Shown here piece after piece: positions 6,613-8,281 of a stretch of DNA of 8,281 nt. The DNA lies in the NCBI GenBank assembly GCA_947177345.1, contig CAMWUB010000049.1:1-8281 (forward strand), given 5' to 3'. The notes below the pieces were generated by a model, which worked only from the letters and a program-made list of their open reading frames with translations, had not been told where the DNA came from and ran no database searches. Both the position numbers and the translations under genes were made by a program. The stretch comes from an uncultured Ruminococcus sp. Its GTDB lineage: Bacteria; Bacillota; Clostridia; Oscillospirales; Ruminococcaceae. Positions within the stretch are counted from its first letter, which is position 1. Every line of letters begins with the position of its first letter.

Positions 6613-7572
6613 ATGTATAATGATATTAAACTTGAAAAAGGTCTTTATAATCTCAGTGAAAAATCTTTCACAAACGCACTCGAGGAACTCGACCCGACTT
6701 CTGCTTATTGCGGTACGCCTATGGAAAAATTAGACGCTTTTGAAAGACAGTTAAAGCGTTTCAATATAAGAGTTGCCGGACAGGGTTGCGACCGTGTGGA
6801 AAAATTTTTTTCTTCTACTGAAACGGCTGTACTTTTTCCGGAATTTGTCACACGCTGTATAAGAAAAGGTTTTGAGGAAACTATACTTTCTTCCGTATGT
6901 GCCACACAGACTGTATGCGGAAGTTCGCAGTATCTCGGTTGTGTAATGGACGATTCTGCAGAATATACGACTTCTACACAGAGTAACGCACTTCCGGCGA
7001 CTATTGTAAAGGAAAGTTCCTATGCTATAAAACTTTCAAAGTATGGCAGACTTATCAACGCTTCATATGAGGCTGTACGTCAGCAGAGGCTTGACGTTTT
7101 CGGCGTAATGCTCAGAAGTATCGGCGTTAAACTCGCTGTAGCCGTCGTGAAAGATGCCGTTTCCGTACTCGAAACCGGTGCGGAAGTCGTAACAGTTCCG
7201 GCACTTACATATAGTTCACTTGCCAAACTTTACGGCAGTTTCGACTGTTTCAACATGAACGCTGTTATAACTTCTCCTGCAATTTCATCTGAAATAGTCG
7301 CTATGGAACAGCTTTCCGATACCTCAACAGATGACAACGGAAAACTCATTCTGCCATTCGGTGCAGAATTAATCAAGACTGTTGCGGTCGGTGAAAATAC
7401 ACTCATAGGCATTGACAGAAATTTTGCCCTTGAATTTATTACAAGTTCTAATCTCGTAATGGAAACGGACAAACTAATTGACAGACAACTTGACCAGATA
7501 ACAGTATCAATCACGTGCGGTTTCAGAAAAATAACTCCCGATGCTGTAAAGATTCTTAAAGTCGCTGAATAA
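6613..7572 (+). CDS. HK97-fold major capsid protein
   Basis: The protein has 319 residues. The C-terminal part from residue 247 (L-P-F-G-A-E-L-I-K-T-V-A-V-G-E-N-T-L-I-G-I-D), followed by A-L-E-F and V-M-E-T-D-K-L-I-D-R-Q-L-D, then a core I-T-V-S-I-T-C-G-F-R-K, is typical of HK97-fold capsid proteins. The segment S-S-T-E-T-A-V-L-F-P-E-F-V at 67-79, followed by the E-loop/P-domain-like stretch, fits the same fold. The N-terminal 60 residues are helical and charged (M-E-K-L-D-A-F-E-R-Q-L-K-R-F), too short for a full delta scaffolding domain but possibly a cleaved arm. GGAGG at 6598-6602, ten bases from the ATG, supports the start. It lies before the protease-like gene, the reverse of the common order. 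An encapsulin-like or other HK97-fold protein is less likely given terminase and portal next to it. Confidence 0.87.
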   Translation: MYNDIKLEKGLYNLSEKSFTNALEELDPTSAYCGTPMEKLDAFERQLKRFNIRVAGQGCDRVEKFFSSTETAVLFPEFVTRCIRKGFEETILSSVCATQTVCGSSQYLGCVMDDSAEYTTSTQSNALPATIVKESSYAIKLSKYGRLINASYEAVRQQRLDVFGVMLRSIGVKLAVAVVKDAVSVLETGAEVVTVPALTYSSLAKLYGSFDCFNMNAVITSPAISSEIVAMEQLSDTSTDDNGKLILPFGAELIKTVAVGENTLIGIDRNFALEFITSSNLVMETDKLIDRQLDQITVSITCGFRKITPDAVKILKVAE

Positions 7573-7583
7573 ATAATTATATC

Positions 7584-7615
7584 AGGGGAATGTATATGAA
7601 TTTATACGTTCCCTT
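7584..7615 (+). promoter_or_regulatory. Intercistronic hairpin between capsid and protease genes
   Basis: Bases 7584-7596 pair with 7603-7615 over 13 positions, with two G-T wobbles (7585-7614 and 7591-7608) and a 6-base loop. No T run follows, so it is not a standard intrinsic terminator. It starts 12 bases after the capsid stop and ends 10 bases before the ribosome binding site of the next gene (AAAGGAAG near 7626-7633). It could stabilise the 3' end of capsid mRNA, be an RNA-processing site, or partially attenuate transcription; these roles are inferred. Confidence 0.6.
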
Positions 7616-7639
7616 GAATTTCATGAAAGGAAGTTTTTT

Positions 7640-8281
7640 ATGGACAAATCGGCTCTTGAAAAAATAAACGGATTCACTCGAAGACCGTTCACGGAAGAAG
7701 AAGTATATACATTTCCGGTAATCCTGTGCGATAACGATATTGACCGTGATTTTGAACGTTTTTCTGATTCCGCACTTGAAACACTTGCGGAAAGTTTCAT
7801 AGGCAAAACCGGCATATCTGACCACAATCCGACAGTCACTAACCAGAACGCACGCATATTTGATACGGAAATAATTACGGATAACACACGACTTACAAAA
7901 AATGGTGAGCCTTATAAATATTTAAAAGCTAACGCCTATATGGTACGTACCAGTGAAAACGCTGATATGATTGCAGAAATCGAAGGCGGAATTAAAAAAG
8001 AAGTAAGTATTTCATGCAGTGCATCAAGCCGGAAGTGTTCAATATGCGGTACTGATAAATCCGTAAGAGGTTGCGTACACGAAAAAGGAAAATTTTATAA
8101 TAATAAAATGTGTCACGTGATTCTCGACAATATCACGGATTCTTATGAATGGAGTTTTGTTGCCGTGCCAGCTCAGATTAACGCCGGTGTAACAAAACGT
8201 TCCGCACATTACGGAAATGTTTCCACTTATTCCGATGTTGATATTAAAAACGCTGACGACGAACTCCGTCGGGATATACGG
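7640..8281 (+). CDS. Prohead protease-like protein with cysteine-rich insertion (partial, 3' end outside window)
   Basis: The frame runs from ATG at 7640 to the window edge, 214 codons without a stop. The start is supported by AAAGGAAG about seven bases upstream. It resembles HK97-type prohead proteases: a core containing D-H-N-P-T-V (H62, candidate catalytic His), K-K-E-V-S-I-S (S123 or S125, candidate nucleophile), and a closing Y-E-W-S-F-V-A-V-P-A-Q block at 169-179 followed by N-A-G-V-T-K. Between the last two is a cluster with C126, C133, C136, C145, H147, C158 and H159 (C-S-I-C-G knuckle), probably binding zinc. The protease would trim capsid and scaffold during maturation in the cytoplasm of the host. 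A region rich in Asp and Lys begins at about 195 and may lead into a scaffold or other domain beyond the window. Catalytic residue assignment is by motif only. Confidence 0.75.
   Translation, partial: MDKSALEKINGFTRRPFTEEEVYTFPVILCDNDIDRDFERFSDSALETLAESFIGKTGISDHNPTVTNQNARIFDTEIITDNTRLTKNGEPYKYLKANAYMVRTSENADMIAEIEGGIKKEVSISCSASSRKCSICGTDKSVRGCVHEKGKFYNNKMCHVILDNITDSYEWSFVAVPAQINAGVTKRSAHYGNVSTYSDVDIKNADDELRRDIR

Noticed and set aside
4100..7560. Frequent TTCCGG and CCGGAA words across the phage genes
   Set aside because: They are mostly Pro-Glu, Ser-Gly and Phe-Pro codon pairs in preferred codons and are not spaced or oriented like binding sites or uptake signals.
7596..7667. Small plus-strand frame (ATG at 7596) that could be a leader peptide before the protease gene
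   Set aside because: It runs through the hairpin and into the protease gene in another frame, is only about 23 codons, and its start lies in the hairpin loop. Nothing shows it is translated.
7577..7887. Two minus-strand open frames opposite the protease-like gene
   Set aside because: The plus-strand protease gene explains the region through conserved motifs; the opposite frames have low-complexity content and no start signals.

Overview
The window looks like low-GC Firmicutes DNA, most probably from a gut Clostridia of the Ruminococcus/Oscillospiraceae type. The signs are AT-rich intergenic DNA, strong AGGAGG-type ribosome binding sites, textbook sigma-A promoters, TTG and GTG starts, and a signal peptide of the K-K-F-L-A style common in Ruminococcus. 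The genus is an inference from style, not from a database match.

Layout. Bases 1-462 (minus strand) hold the 5' part of a gene for a secreted protein of unknown function. Its promoter and that of the next gene lie back to back at about 538-645. From 680 the plus strand carries what appears to be one transcription unit. It contains azlC and azlD (a two-subunit branched-chain amino-acid exporter, overlapping by 4 bases), then two tandem paralogous genes whose C-terminal halves look like SUKH-3 immunity domains. A strong intrinsic terminator at 3531-3576 closes the unit. The two paralogues are a 933-base tandem duplication, including the ribosome binding site. They have a near-identical centre and divergent flanks, a mosaic typical of immunity genes under diversification or gene conversion.

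About 130 bases after the terminator a phage head module begins, all on the plus strand: small terminase, large terminase (ATPase and nuclease motifs intact), portal, an HK97-fold major capsid protein, and a prohead-protease-like gene cut by the window end. The encoded proteins would package DNA through the portal into a capsid processed by the protease. All the reading frames are open and the recognisable motifs are present, so this part is not visibly decayed.

Points worth a second look are: the tandem SUKH-3 pair with an unrecognised N-terminal half, joined to azlCD; a terminase gene lying directly beside host genes with no integrase, lysis or regulatory genes between; the order capsid then protease, the reverse of the usual HK97 order, with a strong 13-base-pair hairpin between them; and a cysteine-rich, probably zinc-binding insertion inside the protease domain. 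I saw no CRISPR array, tRNA, rRNA or insertion sequence. No stretch over 300 bases lacks a gene.
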